Both the position numbers and the translations under genes were made by a program. A DNA stretch of 50,641 nt. Source: Candidatus Cibiobacter qucibialis (lineage in GTDB: Bacteria; Bacillota; Clostridia; Oscillospirales; Ruminococcaceae). Position 1 is the first letter of the stretch; the number at the start of each line of letters is the position of its first letter. The stretch lies in NCBI GenBank assembly GCA_004000625.1, contig SAUS01000009.1, positions 1 to 50,641 of the forward strand, read 5' to 3'. The notes under the pieces are model-generated. The model searched no databases, was not told where the DNA came from, and saw nothing but the letters and a program-made list of their open reading frames with translations. Shown here in pieces: positions 1 to 8,219 of this stretch.

Positions 1-1
1 G

Positions 2-293
2 CTAAGGCAATACCGCATAATTCTAAGTGCCGATACGGCGAGCGAGGTGCGGCAGCTGCTAGGCCAAAAGCGCAGATAATACTGGATGCTGCAAAGGTGA
101 GCGCCGCCAGTGGCGGAAACAGCGAACCGAAGCAGGGGCAGCGGTCGCAGAGTGCGAGGGGCTTTTGCCCCCGAAGCACGATGCGGGTACCGCAACCCGA
201 CATTATCGAGCATTTTGGCAACGCAGATGCCGTGCCGCAGCTGCCGGAGCGGTGCTTAAGCCGCAAGGCGGGAATTGTGCGGTGTTGCCCTAA
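2..293 (+). repeat. MITE-like element, long form, copy 1
   Basis: A 292-base element without a convincing gene. Its ends are inverted copies of the consensus RGGCAAYACCGCAYAATTC, each flanked by TA (CTAAGG at the left, CCCTAA at the right), as expected for a non-autonomous element using a TA target. An almost identical copy lies in the opposite orientation at 26484-26775. Shorter forms lacking about 112 internal bases (here roughly 90-205) lie at 10519-10698 and 25097-25276, and a partial copy starts at 50587. An open frame of 91 codons crosses the element but reads through repeat DNA and has no ribosome site. Confidence 0.85.
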
Positions 294-577
294 CAATTCA
301 GCAAAGCCCGCCCATGACGATGCCCGCATCGTGCCGCACGATCGATATACTTTGCAGCTGCTTTTCAAATAACATCAAACCCAATATTTACTGAGCGGCG
401 CTTCTGCGCCGCGGTCCACCATAATGATTCATTATTCTTTATTACTTATTCTTTTTTTCGCGCCCAACTCCTAACGGTCTCTCTGCCTAATTTTCTTTCG
501 TCAAACTTGCTATTTTCCGTTTTCTCCAAACTTTCACACACTTGTTTGTAAATAATCATGAATTTATCACAAATGTA
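294..577. other. Gene-free repeat island A
   Basis: No gene is seen. The stretch holds a small dyad with CGATGCCCGCATCG-like arms near 316-332, then a GC-hairpin/AT-tail repeat (371-457: GCGGCGC, loop, GCGCCGC, GGTCCACCA, then an ATTATTCTTTATTA tail), then a short CCAACTCCTAAC word (461-474) that matches the pyrimidine arms found beside other gene blocks. It ends where the promoter of the first transport gene begins. Confidence 0.55.
371..457 (+). repeat. GC-hairpin / AT-tail dispersed repeat, copy 1
   Basis: The unit consists of an AT-rich lead, a GC hairpin (GAGCGGCGC / GCGCCGCGG), the word GGTCCACCA and a tail of ATTATTCTTTATTA type. Related copies lie at 5391-5475 (-), 7041-7130 (+), 29226-29296 (-) and 34457-34559 (-). 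All are intergenic and sit inside the mosaic islands. Confidence 0.7.
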
Positions 578-606
578 TTGACGATGGGGCAGGTTTGGCG
601 TATGAT
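578..606 (+). promoter_or_regulatory. Predicted sigma-A promoter of the first ABC operon
   Basis: TTGACG (578-583), a 17-base spacer and TATGAT (601-606) give a near-consensus promoter. A start near 613 would leave a leader of about 215 bases before the binding-protein gene. No recognisable riboswitch was identified in that leader. Confidence 0.65.
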
Positions 607-827
607 ACAGATATTGAAACAAATATTCCGGCAAACATGAAATTTGAGAAACAATAGTTCGAAACCGTCTTCGTATGGCAGCCAGCCGCGGGGTATTTGT
701 TGCCGGGTAACCGGGGCGCAAGGCAGTATTGGCCTTGGTTTACCCATTTTTGTGGAACACGCCGCTTTCGCTTGCAACCCTGATAGCGGCATTATAAAAA
801 GAGAAACCATATTAAGGAGGATACCCC

Positions 828-2459
828 ATGAAAAAGTCAGTCAGCCGTACCTTGGCCATGGCTTTGGCCGCCTGCATGGCAGCAGGCACTTTGGCCGCCT
901 GTGGAAGCAGCGGTTCTTCCGCGGTCGCTTCCAGCGCAGCTGAGTCTACCGCAGATTCCACTGCCGCTTCCACCGAATCCGGCACCCCGGATTACTCCAA
1001 TGAGGACCCCATCAACATCCGAATTTATCTGTCGGATAATGCTACCCTTCCTTATAAAGAAGACTGGCTCACCTTTACCGAAGTGCAGAAGCGCTGCAAC
1101 GTCAACCTGGACGTTGAGGCCATTCCTATTGCGGACTACTCTACCAAGGTTTCTCTGGCACTGAATACCGGCGAGAACGTTCCCGATGTCATCCTGTACC
1201 AGTCCACCACCGGTGAGAATGCTTCTTTGGCTCTGAACGGCGCTCTGGTTCCCATCAGCGACTACAGCGACTGGACCCCCAACTTCAACGCACGCGTTGA
1301 GGAAATGGGCTTGCAGGACGATGTGGATATGCTGAACCTGCAGGACGGCAAGCGCTACTATATGCCGTCTTTGACCGATAAGCCGTTCTACGACGGCGGC
1401 CTGATCCTGCGTGAGGATTATCTGGAATCCAAGGGTCTGGAAGCCCCCAAGACCTTTGATGACCTGTACGAGATCCTGAAGGCTTACAAAGCTGATTATC
1501 CCGATTCTTACCCGCTCACCATTCTGGCTGGTCCCCGCGTTCTGTTCCGTATGACGATGCCTTCCTTCGGCATCAGCGTGGGCAAAAACAGCGCCGATGG
1601 CTCTTACGTTCTGAGCTATGATTACGACAACAAGGATTTCTTTGCTGGCGCAATTGATGATAAGTGCAAAGAATACTTCGCATTCCTGAACAAGCTCTAC
1701 GCCGAAGGCCTGCTTGACCCCGAAATGGCTGATCCCATTGATGGTGATAAGTGGAGCCAGAAGATGGCTACCGGTTCTTCCATGGCCACCTACGCTTACT
1801 ATGACCAGATCGGCGGCGTGGAAGCTGCCAGCGAGATCGACGGCTTTAAACTGCAGATGTATGCACCGCTGGAAGGCCCTGCAGGTGCCCACCACCAGCC
1901 CAAGTCCCGCACCGGTTCCGGCATCATGTTCCCCAAAAAGACTGCTGAACGCGATGATTTCGAGCGCATTGTCCGCACCATCGATGAAATGTTCTACTCT
2001 GAGGAGAATGCAAAACTGTGGTGCCTGGGTGTTGAAGGCGTGACCTACACCATGGACGGCGACAAGATCGTTTACTCTGACGACATTGTGAACAGTGCTG
2101 ACGGCATTTATAAGAGCATGCAGCTCAAGTACGGCTGCGGTTCCGACGTTACCCAGATGGTCTGGATCAACGAGCGTGAAATGTCCAAATACGACGAGAA
2201 CTATGCCGAAATCAACACCGAAGTTGCTGCAATGGATGATGCTATCCAGCCCGTACCTCCCACCCCGCAGTTTGACGACCTGACCGCTGAGGATGCCGCC
2301 AGCCTGCGCACCCCGCTGGGCGATACCTTTGAAGTTTGGGCAGATGCTTTCATCACCGGCAAGAAGAGCACCGACACCGATTGGGATGCTTACGTTGCTG
2401 AAATGAAGAACCTGAGCATTGACCAGTACCTGCAGATGTACAACGACAACAATAAGTAA
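828..2459 (+). CDS. ABC transporter solute-binding lipoprotein
   Basis: This is an extracellular sugar-binding protein of the large LplA-type group, 543 residues long, which would capture an oligosaccharide or amino sugar and deliver it to the permeases encoded downstream. The N-terminus has a lysine start, a hydrophobic stretch and the lipobox LAAC with Cys25 as the predicted lipidated residue. A low-complexity Ser/Ala/Thr linker follows to about residue 50. An AAGGAGG site lies just before the ATG. A hairpin separates the gene from the permeases, which usually lets the binding protein be made in excess. The neighbouring murQ, nagA, ROK kinase and nagZ genes suggest GlcNAc- or MurNAc-containing ligands. 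That ligand assignment is inference, whereas the family call is firm. Confidence 0.88.
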   Translation: MKKSVSRTLAMALAACMAAGTLAACGSSGSSAVASSAAESTADSTAASTESGTPDYSNEDPINIRIYLSDNATLPYKEDWLTFTEVQKRCNVNLDVEAIPIADYSTKVSLALNTGENVPDVILYQSTTGENASLALNGALVPISDYSDWTPNFNARVEEMGLQDDVDMLNLQDGKRYYMPSLTDKPFYDGGLILREDYLESKGLEAPKTFDDLYEILKAYKADYPDSYPLTILAGPRVLFRMTMPSFGISVGKNSADGSYVLSYDYDNKDFFAGAIDDKCKEYFAFLNKLYAEGLLDPEMADPIDGDKWSQKMATGSSMATYAYYDQIGGVEAASEIDGFKLQMYAPLEGPAGAHHQPKSRTGSGIMFPKKTAERDDFERIVRTIDEMFYSEENAKLWCLGVEGVTYTMDGDKIVYSDDIVNSADGIYKSMQLKYGCGSDVTQMVWINEREMSKYDENYAEINTEVAAMDDAIQPVPPTPQFDDLTAEDAASLRTPLGDTFEVWADAFITGKKSTDTDWDAYVAEMKNLSIDQYLQMYNDNNK

Positions 2460-2479
2460 AATATTGACCAGTTGATCCT

Positions 2480-2527
2480 CAGCAGGGGGCATATCCGTGG
2501 AGGATATACCCCCTGCTTTTATTTTTA
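2480..2527 (+). terminator. Hairpin between binding protein and permeases
   Basis: An inverted repeat (AGCAGGGGGCATATCC with its complement GGATATACCCCCTGCT) is followed by a TTTTATTTTT run. It has the form of a leaky intrinsic terminator or 3' mRNA stabiliser after the binding-protein gene. Confidence 0.75.
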
Positions 2528-2573
2528 AGGGCAGGCGCTGTTCGCGCCGCCCCCAACCAAAGGAGCGCAATCC

Positions 2574-3527
2574 ATGGGTAAGGTAAAAGCAAAGCTTACG
2601 CCGGCCGAAAAGGCCCAGCGGCGTTCGCATACCATCAAGCACCTGAAGCAGTACAGCGCATTATATGCCATGATGATTCTGCCGCTGCTGTATTTCATCA
2701 TCTTCAAATACGTTCCCATGTTCGGCAACATTCTGGCATTCCGGCGCTACCGCCCCGGCCAGGGTATGTTTGGCACCGAATGGACCCTGCGCTACTTTGA
2801 GCGGTTCCTGAAAGACCCCGCTTTCTGGCGCGCATTCCGCAACACGTTAGTGGTTTCGCTGGAAAACCTGGTTATCAACTTCCCGCTGCCCATTATCTTC
2901 GCAATCCTGCTGAACGAAGTGCGCAATAAGCACCTGAAAAAAGTTGTGCAGACTATCTCCTACATGCCGCGCTTTATCTCCACGGTGGTCGTTATCGCCA
3001 TCATGAACGAGATTCTTTCTCCCAGCTCCGGCCTGCTGAACAACCTTCTGCACAACGTCTTCGGCATGACCCCCATCTACTTCATGAACGAGCCAGGCTG
3101 GTTCCGCCCGCTGTACATCCTGTCGGAATCCTGGCAGTACACCGGCTGGACCGCCATCATCTATCTGGCCGCTATCACCGGCATCAGCAGCGATCTGTAT
3201 GAAGCCGCTGAGATGGATGGCGCTACCCGCCTGCAGCAGATCTTCCACGTGACCATCCCCTCCATCATGCCTACCATCATGGTCATGCTGATCATGAACG
3301 TTGGCCGTATGCTGAGCATTGGCTATGAAAAGGTCCTGTTGATGTACACTCCGTCTAACTCCGGCGTCAGCGATATCATTGATACGCTGGTTTACCGCAC
3401 CGGTCTGCAGAACCAGAACTACTCTTACGCAACGGCCATTGGCCTGTTTGGCGGCATCATTGGTCTGATTCTGGTTTCAGGCTCCAACGCAATCAGCAAA
3501 AAGCTGACGGACGAAAGCCTGTATTAA
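2574..3527 (+). CDS. ABC sugar permease, LplB type
   Basis: This is one of two inner-membrane subunits of a carbohydrate ABC importer, 317 residues long. It has a basic N-terminus, about six hydrophobic helices and the cytoplasmic EAA loop starting at about Glu210 (EAAEMDGA), which docks onto the ATPase. A GGAGCG ribosome site precedes the ATG. The partner permease starts 13 bases after the stop. No ATPase gene lies in the locus, so a shared MsmK-type ATPase encoded elsewhere is expected. The closest family by sequence style is LplB/YtcP-associated permeases for oligosaccharides or aminoglycans. Confidence 0.88.
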   Translation: MGKVKAKLTPAEKAQRRSHTIKHLKQYSALYAMMILPLLYFIIFKYVPMFGNILAFRRYRPGQGMFGTEWTLRYFERFLKDPAFWRAFRNTLVVSLENLVINFPLPIIFAILLNEVRNKHLKKVVQTISYMPRFISTVVVIAIMNEILSPSSGLLNNLLHNVFGMTPIYFMNEPGWFRPLYILSESWQYTGWTAIIYLAAITGISSDLYEAAEMDGATRLQQIFHVTIPSIMPTIMVMLIMNVGRMLSIGYEKVLLMYTPSNSGVSDIIDTLVYRTGLQNQNYSYATAIGLFGGIIGLILVSGSNAISKKLTDESLY

Positions 3528-3540
3528 GTGAGGCAAAAAG

Positions 3541-4413
3541 ATGAGCAAGTATTATAAAACAAAAGAAAACGTCGTTTTTGACACCATTGTCAACCTGGTC
3601 ATGATCTTTACCCTGCTTGTCTGCTTTTTGCCGTTTGTGTATATGGCAGCGCTGTCCTTCTCCAGTTCCAAGGCCATCATCAACAACCAGGTCCTGTTCT
3701 GGCCAGTCGGCTTTAACCTGGATGCTTACAAGCAGATCTTCACCTACCCCAACTTTTTCCAGGCATATGGCAATACCTTTATTTATACCATCGGCGGTAC
3801 TACCATCGCTATGTTGATGACGATCATGTTCGCCTATCCCCTGTCCAAAGACAACCTGATGGGCCACAAGTTTTTCATGAAGATCGTTGTTATCTCGATG
3901 TTTTTTGCCGGCGGCATGATCCCCAACTACCTGCTGGTATCCTCTTTGCACCTGACCGGCACCCGCTGGGCTATGCTGCTGCCCTTCTGCATCAGCCAGT
4001 TCAACCTGATCATCATGATCAACTCTTTCAAATCTCTCCCGCACGAGCTGGAGGAAGCTGCTCTTATTGACGGCCTGGGCTATTGGGGCATTCTGCGCCG
4101 CATCATTGTGCCGCTTTCCACCGCTGCCATTGCAACGGTCGGCCTGTATTATGCGGTGTTCTTCTGGAACGACTGGTTCAATTCTTTGATCTACCTCAAT
4201 AAGGAGCAGTACCCCGTTATGCTGTTCCTGCGCAACATTGTCAACGGCACTGCCATGGTTGGCGATGGTGCAGGCTCTGCGGATAAATCCTCCCTGGGTA
4301 TTGCCATCAAGTCTGCCGTTATCATTGTTTCCACCCTGCCCATCATCATCCTGTATCCCTTCCTGCAAAAATACTTCGTCAAGGGCCTTACTGTCGGCGG
4401 CGTCAAGGGTTAA
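3541..4413 (+). CDS. ABC sugar permease, YtcP/AraQ type
   Basis: The second permease of the importer, 290 residues, belongs to the YtcP branch. Its EAA loop begins near Glu172 (EAALIDGLG). It has about six membrane helices and the typical C-terminal QKYFVKGLTVGGVKG ending. Its start closely follows the first permease, so the two are co-transcribed and should form a heterodimer. The etherase gene follows after a gap of about 50 bases, which ties import to amino-sugar breakdown. Confidence 0.88.
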   Translation: MSKYYKTKENVVFDTIVNLVMIFTLLVCFLPFVYMAALSFSSSKAIINNQVLFWPVGFNLDAYKQIFTYPNFFQAYGNTFIYTIGGTTIAMLMTIMFAYPLSKDNLMGHKFFMKIVVISMFFAGGMIPNYLLVSSLHLTGTRWAMLLPFCISQFNLIIMINSFKSLPHELEEAALIDGLGYWGILRRIIVPLSTAAIATVGLYYAVFFWNDWFNSLIYLNKEQYPVMLFLRNIVNGTAMVGDGAGSADKSSLGIAIKSAVIIVSTLPIIILYPFLQKYFVKGLTVGGVKG

Positions 4414-4467
4414 TGCCCGCCGCACAGCAGGCAGGGCTCTACACCTGCCAAATGCGAGGAATTGTTT

Positions 4468-5367
4468 ATGGTAAAACTGGATCATATTTCAACCGAGCAG
4501 CGGAACCCGGCAACCAGCCATATTGATGAGGTTTCAACGCTTGAGATCGTCCGCCTGATGAACCAGGAGGACAAAAAAGTAGCCGAAGCGGTGGAAGTGG
4601 TTCTGCCGCAGATCGCTGCAGCTGTGGATGTGATTTACGCCGCGCTGCAAAAAGGCGGACGGCTGATTTATTGCGGATGTGGTACTTCCGGCCGTCTTGG
4701 CGTGCTGGATGCAGCCGAATGCCTGCCTACATTCAGCGCCGGGCGCGATATGGTGAATGCCGTTATTGCGGGCGGCCAGCGCGCCATGCTGATCCCGGTG
4801 GAGGGCGCCGAGGACAACCGCGACCTTGGCAAAGAGGACTTGGAAAAGCTGAATTTCAGCCAGAAGGATGTTCTGTGCGGTATTGCCGCCAGCGGCCGCA
4901 CCCCCTATGTGCTGGGTGCGATGGAGTATGCCCACAGCCTTGGCGCAGCGGTCATCAGTGTAACCTGCTGCCCCGGCAGTGAGGTAGACACCCGGGCTGA
5001 CATTGGCATTTCCCCCATGCCGGGGCCGGAAGTTATTACCGGTTCCACCCGCCTGAAAAGCGGTACTGCCCAAAAAATGGTGCTGAACATGCTTTCCACC
5101 GCCACCATGATCAAGCTGGGCAAAGTGTATGGCAACCTGATGGTTGATGTGCGCGCCAGCAACGAAAAGCTGGTGGAGCGCTGTGTACGCATTGTGCGCA
5201 CCGCCACCGGTGCCGACAGTGTTGCCGCCCGCAACGCCCTGGAGCAGTGCGGTTACAGCGCCAAAACCGCTATCCTGATGATTCTCTGTAAAATTGACGC
5301 CCCCACCGCGGAAGCAAGACTGGAAAAAACACATGGGAGAATTGCGGAAGCGCTGAACAACCTATAA
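4468..5367 (+). CDS. murQ: N-acetylmuramic acid 6-phosphate etherase MurQ
   Basis: MurQ cleaves the lactyl ether of MurNAc-6-phosphate to give GlcNAc-6-phosphate and D-lactate, in the cytoplasm. The 299-residue length is normal. The SIS-domain signature CGCGTSGRLGVLDAAE lies near residues 70-85, the EGAEDN segment carries the family's catalytic Glu region, and the STRLKSGTAQK motif is intact. The frame extends back to a TTG at 4462, but the GAGGA site at 4456 is correctly spaced only for the ATG at 4468. The upstream permeases and downstream NagA, kinase and NagZ make this a MurNAc salvage locus. MurQ needs a phosphorylated substrate and no PTS gene is present, so a kinase must supply it. Confidence 0.93.
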   Translation: MVKLDHISTEQRNPATSHIDEVSTLEIVRLMNQEDKKVAEAVEVVLPQIAAAVDVIYAALQKGGRLIYCGCGTSGRLGVLDAAECLPTFSAGRDMVNAVIAGGQRAMLIPVEGAEDNRDLGKEDLEKLNFSQKDVLCGIAASGRTPYVLGAMEYAHSLGAAVISVTCCPGSEVDTRADIGISPMPGPEVITGSTRLKSGTAQKMVLNMLSTATMIKLGKVYGNLMVDVRASNEKLVERCVRIVRTATGADSVAARNALEQCGYSAKTAILMILCKIDAPTAEARLEKTHGRIAEALNNL

Positions 5368-5666
5368 TTCAGAATTAACAATTAGGAATTGAATGAATCA
5401 TTAAAAAAGAATAATGCTGGTGGACCGCGGCGCACTTGCACCGCTCAGGAAATATTAGGTTTGCTGCTATTTGAAGCTGAGTGATGAACCATATAACATC
5501 CTGTAGGGCGCGATGCCCTCATCGCGCCAGCGTTCACGGTACGACAATCAAAAATTGTAATACGCCTATACTCCACCACAAATTCCTAATTTCTCATTGC
5601 TCATTTCTAATTCATATGAACTCCTACCTCCTAATTCCTAACTCCTAACTAACACTGGTGCTTACC
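5368..5666. other. Gene-free repeat island B
   Basis: The island contains, in order, a purine arm (5366-5391, CAATTAGGAATTG words), a GC-hairpin/AT-tail repeat on the - strand (5391-5475), a REP-like palindrome (5503-5528) and a pyrimidine arm (5580-5652, CTAATTTCTCATTGC and ACTCCTAACTCC words). The outer arms are complementary to each other. No gene or clear promoter is visible. Confidence 0.6.
5503..5528. repeat. REP-like palindrome GTAGGG family
   Basis: GTAGG leads into a stem GGCGCGAT / ATCGCGCC around a GCCCTC loop. Similar GTAGGG-led or CCCTAC-ended stems lie at 6934-6960, 25318-25344, 26369-26395, 29408-29433 and 34648-34673, all in intergenic islands. Confidence 0.55.
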
Positions 5667-6773
5667 ATGAAAATTTTTGCTCAAAAACTTCTGGTGGGCC
5701 GTACATTCCTAGCCAATCAGACCGTGACGGTCGAAGACGGCCAGATCACTGCCATTGGTGGCGGGGGTCCGGCCGATTTTTCTGTCTGGGCCTTAACACC
5801 CGGACTGGTTGACCTGCACTGCCATGGCGGCCAGGGCTTTGACCCAGAGCTGAATGAACGCCCCCTGCCCGAGTTCCTGACCATCCTGCTGTGCCACGGC
5901 GTAACGGATGTGCTGCTCACCCTTGGGGCGGAGCCGCTGCCCACCATGCGCCGGGCGCTGGCGGTGGTACAAACCGCCATGCAGCAGCAGGCCGCAGGCA
6001 AACTGCCCGGCGCGCATATTTTGGGTGTTCATCTGGAAGGACCCTTTTTGAGTCCCGAACGTCCCGGTGCCATGCCACCCGCCGCGCTGCTGCCGCCAAC
6101 CCTCGCCGCGTACCAGACGCTGGTACAGGGGTATGAATCCGTCATCCGGCAGGTGACCCTTGCCCCAGAACTTCCCGGTGCGCTGGAACTTGGCGCAGCT
6201 CTGGCGGCGCGAGGTATCCGGGTGCAGGCCGGGCACACCGATGCTGATTACGAGACCGCCCAGCGTGCTTTTTCTGCTGGATTTACAGGTCTGTGCCATA
6301 CCTTCAACGCCTGCCGCCCCCTGCGCCACCGCGATCCCGGTGTGGTGGCCGCTGCTCTGCTGGATCCTGACGTGACCACCGAGTGCATCTGCGATCTGGT
6401 TCACCTGCACCCCGCCGCTTTGCAGCTTGTCTACCATATGAAAGGCCCTGAAGCGATGATTGCCGTATCCGACAGTGTGGCTACCCATGGTCTGCCCGAT
6501 GGACGCTACACCGTGGCCGGGCAAGATTATATTGTGCAAAACGGTGTGAGCCGCTGCGCAAACGGCACCCTGGACGGTGGCGGTGTTTATCTGGACGGTG
6601 CAGTGCGCAATTTGCAGAGCATTGGGATCCCCGCACAGGACGCCTGCCTGATGGCATCTACCACCCCCGCCGCCCTGCTCGGCCTGCCCCGCACCATCCA
6701 CCCCGGCCACCCCGCCGTGCTGGTGGGATGGAGCGAAGGATGGCAAGTGGAGAGGGTATGGCGAGATAGTTAG
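5667..6773 (+). CDS. nagA: N-acetylglucosamine-6-phosphate deacetylase NagA
   Basis: NagA removes the acetyl group of GlcNAc-6-phosphate to give glucosamine-6-phosphate and acetate, the step after MurQ. The 368-residue protein shows the amidohydrolase order of the family: the HCHG metal site, LEGPF with the metal-binding Glu, AGHTDA, HTFNAC where most members have HLFNAM, and SDSVATHG with the catalytic Asp. The frame can be extended to a GTG at 5658, but the ATG at 5667 gives the usual N-terminus. The ribosome site is weak. It sits alone between two repeat islands rather than tightly joined to murQ, so it may have its own promoter. No nagB deaminase gene is in the window. Confidence 0.9.
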   Translation: MKIFAQKLLVGRTFLANQTVTVEDGQITAIGGGGPADFSVWALTPGLVDLHCHGGQGFDPELNERPLPEFLTILLCHGVTDVLLTLGAEPLPTMRRALAVVQTAMQQQAAGKLPGAHILGVHLEGPFLSPERPGAMPPAALLPPTLAAYQTLVQGYESVIRQVTLAPELPGALELGAALAARGIRVQAGHTDADYETAQRAFSAGFTGLCHTFNACRPLRHRDPGVVAAALLDPDVTTECICDLVHLHPAALQLVYHMKGPEAMIAVSDSVATHGLPDGRYTVAGQDYIVQNGVSRCANGTLDGGGVYLDGAVRNLQSIGIPAQDACLMASTTPAALLGLPRTIHPGHPAVLVGWSEGWQVERVWRDS

Positions 6774-7199
6774 GAGGGAGGAGTTAGGAGTTGGCGGCGC
6801 GGCAAGGTACGGTATGAAATCATTAGAAATTAGCAATGAGTAATTAGGAATTGCTTGTAAGGATGAGATTCGTCATCGGCTAACGGGGACGCTATACCGC
6901 AATTTGCAGAATGGTGCAAGGCTTTGTCTTACGGTAGGGCGGGGGTACCCGACCCCACCGAGACAGTGCCCTATTCCACGTTATAAAGATGTTGTGACAT
7001 CTATCCCGCGAATTCAGAACGTTTTGTGGGCCAATGTACGTTTTAATAAACAATGAACCTGATATCTCCTGAGCGGCGCAGCGCGCCGCGGTCCACCAAC
7101 ATTATTCTTTATTATTTATTCTTTTTTCTCTTCGCTCCGCTCACCCTCAAATTTCTCATTACTAATTTCTAATTCTCCACAACGCTCCATCGAGGTTCA
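6774..7199. other. Gene-free repeat island C
   Basis: A purine arm (6769-6793 and 6816-6852) directly follows nagA. It is followed by a REP-like palindrome (6934-6960), a GC-hairpin/AT-tail repeat (7041-7130) and a pyrimidine arm (7146-7176) that is complementary to the purine arm. No gene is seen. Confidence 0.6.
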
Positions 7200-7202
7200 A
7201 CC

Positions 7203-8072
7203 ATGTTTCTTTCCGGTATTGATATTGGCGGTACAAGCATTAAGTTCGGCATTTTTGATGAACAGCTGAACCTTTTGCAGCAGTGGAGCCGCCCCACCCC
7301 CAAAGAACCTGCCGAAGCCGCCGCGCTGATTGCGGCGCAGTTGGAACCGTATCACGTTGCGGCTATTGGGGCCGGTGCGCCCGGCACGCTGAACGCTGCG
7401 CGCGAAACCATTACGGCGGATAATCTGGCATGGGTAGATGTGCCCCTTGCTGCGTTGCTGCGCCGGGCATCCGGTCTACCCGCGGTGGTCATTAACGATG
7501 GCCACGCGGCAATGTTGGCCGAAATGCGTTCCGGTGCACTGCAAAATGTACAGACAGGTATTCTGCTCACCCTGGGTACCGGCATTGGCGGGGGCATTGT
7601 CATCAATGGGCAGTGCTGGCGCAGCCCCACCGGGCTGGCCCCGGAACTGGGGCATATCATCACCCACAGCGACGGTCTGCCCTGCCCCTGCGGCCAGTGC
7701 GGCTGCTTTGAACAGTACGCTTCGGCCACCGCGTTGATCCGCATGGCCGGCGGCGAGTCCCCCGCCGACCTGATTGCTCGCGCCCGCAGCGGCAATGCTG
7801 CGGCGCAGGCCGTGTTTGCCCAGTATGTGCACGAGCTTTGCACCGGCATTGTTTCCCTCAACTCCATTTTTGCGCCGGAGGTCGTAGCCCTGGGCGGCGG
7901 CATCAGCGAGGCAGGCGATTTTCTGCTGGATGCCTGCCACACCACTTTGGCCCGCCTGCACGCCAACCCCCAGCCCACCCTCCGCCTTGCCGCCCACCGC
8001 AACACCGCAGGAATCATTGGCGGGGCGATTGCAAGTTTGAAGTTAGGGCAACACCGCACAATTCCCGCCTGA
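7203..8072 (+). CDS. ROK-family amino-sugar kinase
   Basis: This is a cytoplasmic ATP-dependent sugar kinase of the ROK family, 289 residues. It has the ATP loop DIGGTSIKFG (residues 7-16), the catalytic Asp in INDGHAA, a GTGIGGG phosphate loop, and a complete zinc motif CPCGQCGC with Cys161, 163, 166 and 168. In a PTS-free MurNAc/GlcNAc locus it is the likely source of GlcNAc-6-phosphate or MurNAc-6-phosphate. Glucose or ManNAc are alternatives that sequence alone cannot exclude. The last nine residues, from Leu281, are encoded inside a small inserted repeat (8043-8117), so the natural C-terminus has been replaced. Confidence 0.85.
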   Translation: MFLSGIDIGGTSIKFGIFDEQLNLLQQWSRPTPKEPAEAAALIAAQLEPYHVAAIGAGAPGTLNAARETITADNLAWVDVPLAALLRRASGLPAVVINDGHAAMLAEMRSGALQNVQTGILLTLGTGIGGGIVINGQCWRSPTGLAPELGHIITHSDGLPCPCGQCGCFEQYASATALIRMAGGESPADLIARARSGNAAAQAVFAQYVHELCTGIVSLNSIFAPEVVALGGGISEAGDFLLDACHTTLARLHANPQPTLRLAAHRNTAGIIGGAIASLKLGQHRTIPA

Positions 8073-8117
8073 GCGGTGCTTAAGCCGTTAGGCGGGAATT
8101 GTGCGGTGTTGCCTTAG
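8043..8117 (+). repeat. Mini MITE: two terminal repeats only
   Basis: TTAGGGCAACACCGCACAAT and its inverted copy enclose only about 30 bases, giving a strong hairpin. The ends are identical in kind to the MITE at 2-293. The insertion overlaps the 3' end of the kinase gene and supplies its stop codon. The hairpin, followed by ACTTTTTCC, could also act as a terminator. Confidence 0.75.
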
Positions 8118-8212
8118 ACTTTTTCCTACCGCCAATTCCTAATCTCTCATTGCTAATTTCTAATTCACATCAACTCCGAACTTCTCCCTCCTAACTTCTA
8201 CCTGTTTTCGAG
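8118..8212. repeat. Pyrimidine arm before nagZ
   Basis: Imperfect tandem words of the type AATTCCTAATCTCTCATTGC and CTCCTAACTTCTACC (8131-8205). This arm lies directly upstream of the GH3 gene, like those at 5580, 7146, 17383, 25441 and 26776. Confidence 0.55.
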
Positions 8213-8219
8213 GTGCCCT

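Noticed and set aside
97..372. 91-codon frame in the MITE, with a near-identical 67-codon frame at 26477-26680 on the - strand
   Set aside because: The frames match because the DNA repeat matches. There is no ribosome site, the ends differ with the flanking DNA, and the composition is not protein-like.
837..2642. 601-codon frame antisense to the binding-protein gene
   Set aside because: It is a shadow of the high-GC coding strand. It lacks a start signal and recognisable domains, and the sense gene is certain.
5366..8205. Arm repeats read as a CRISPR array
   Set aside because: The words are imperfect, have no constant repeat-spacer spacing, and no cas genes are present.
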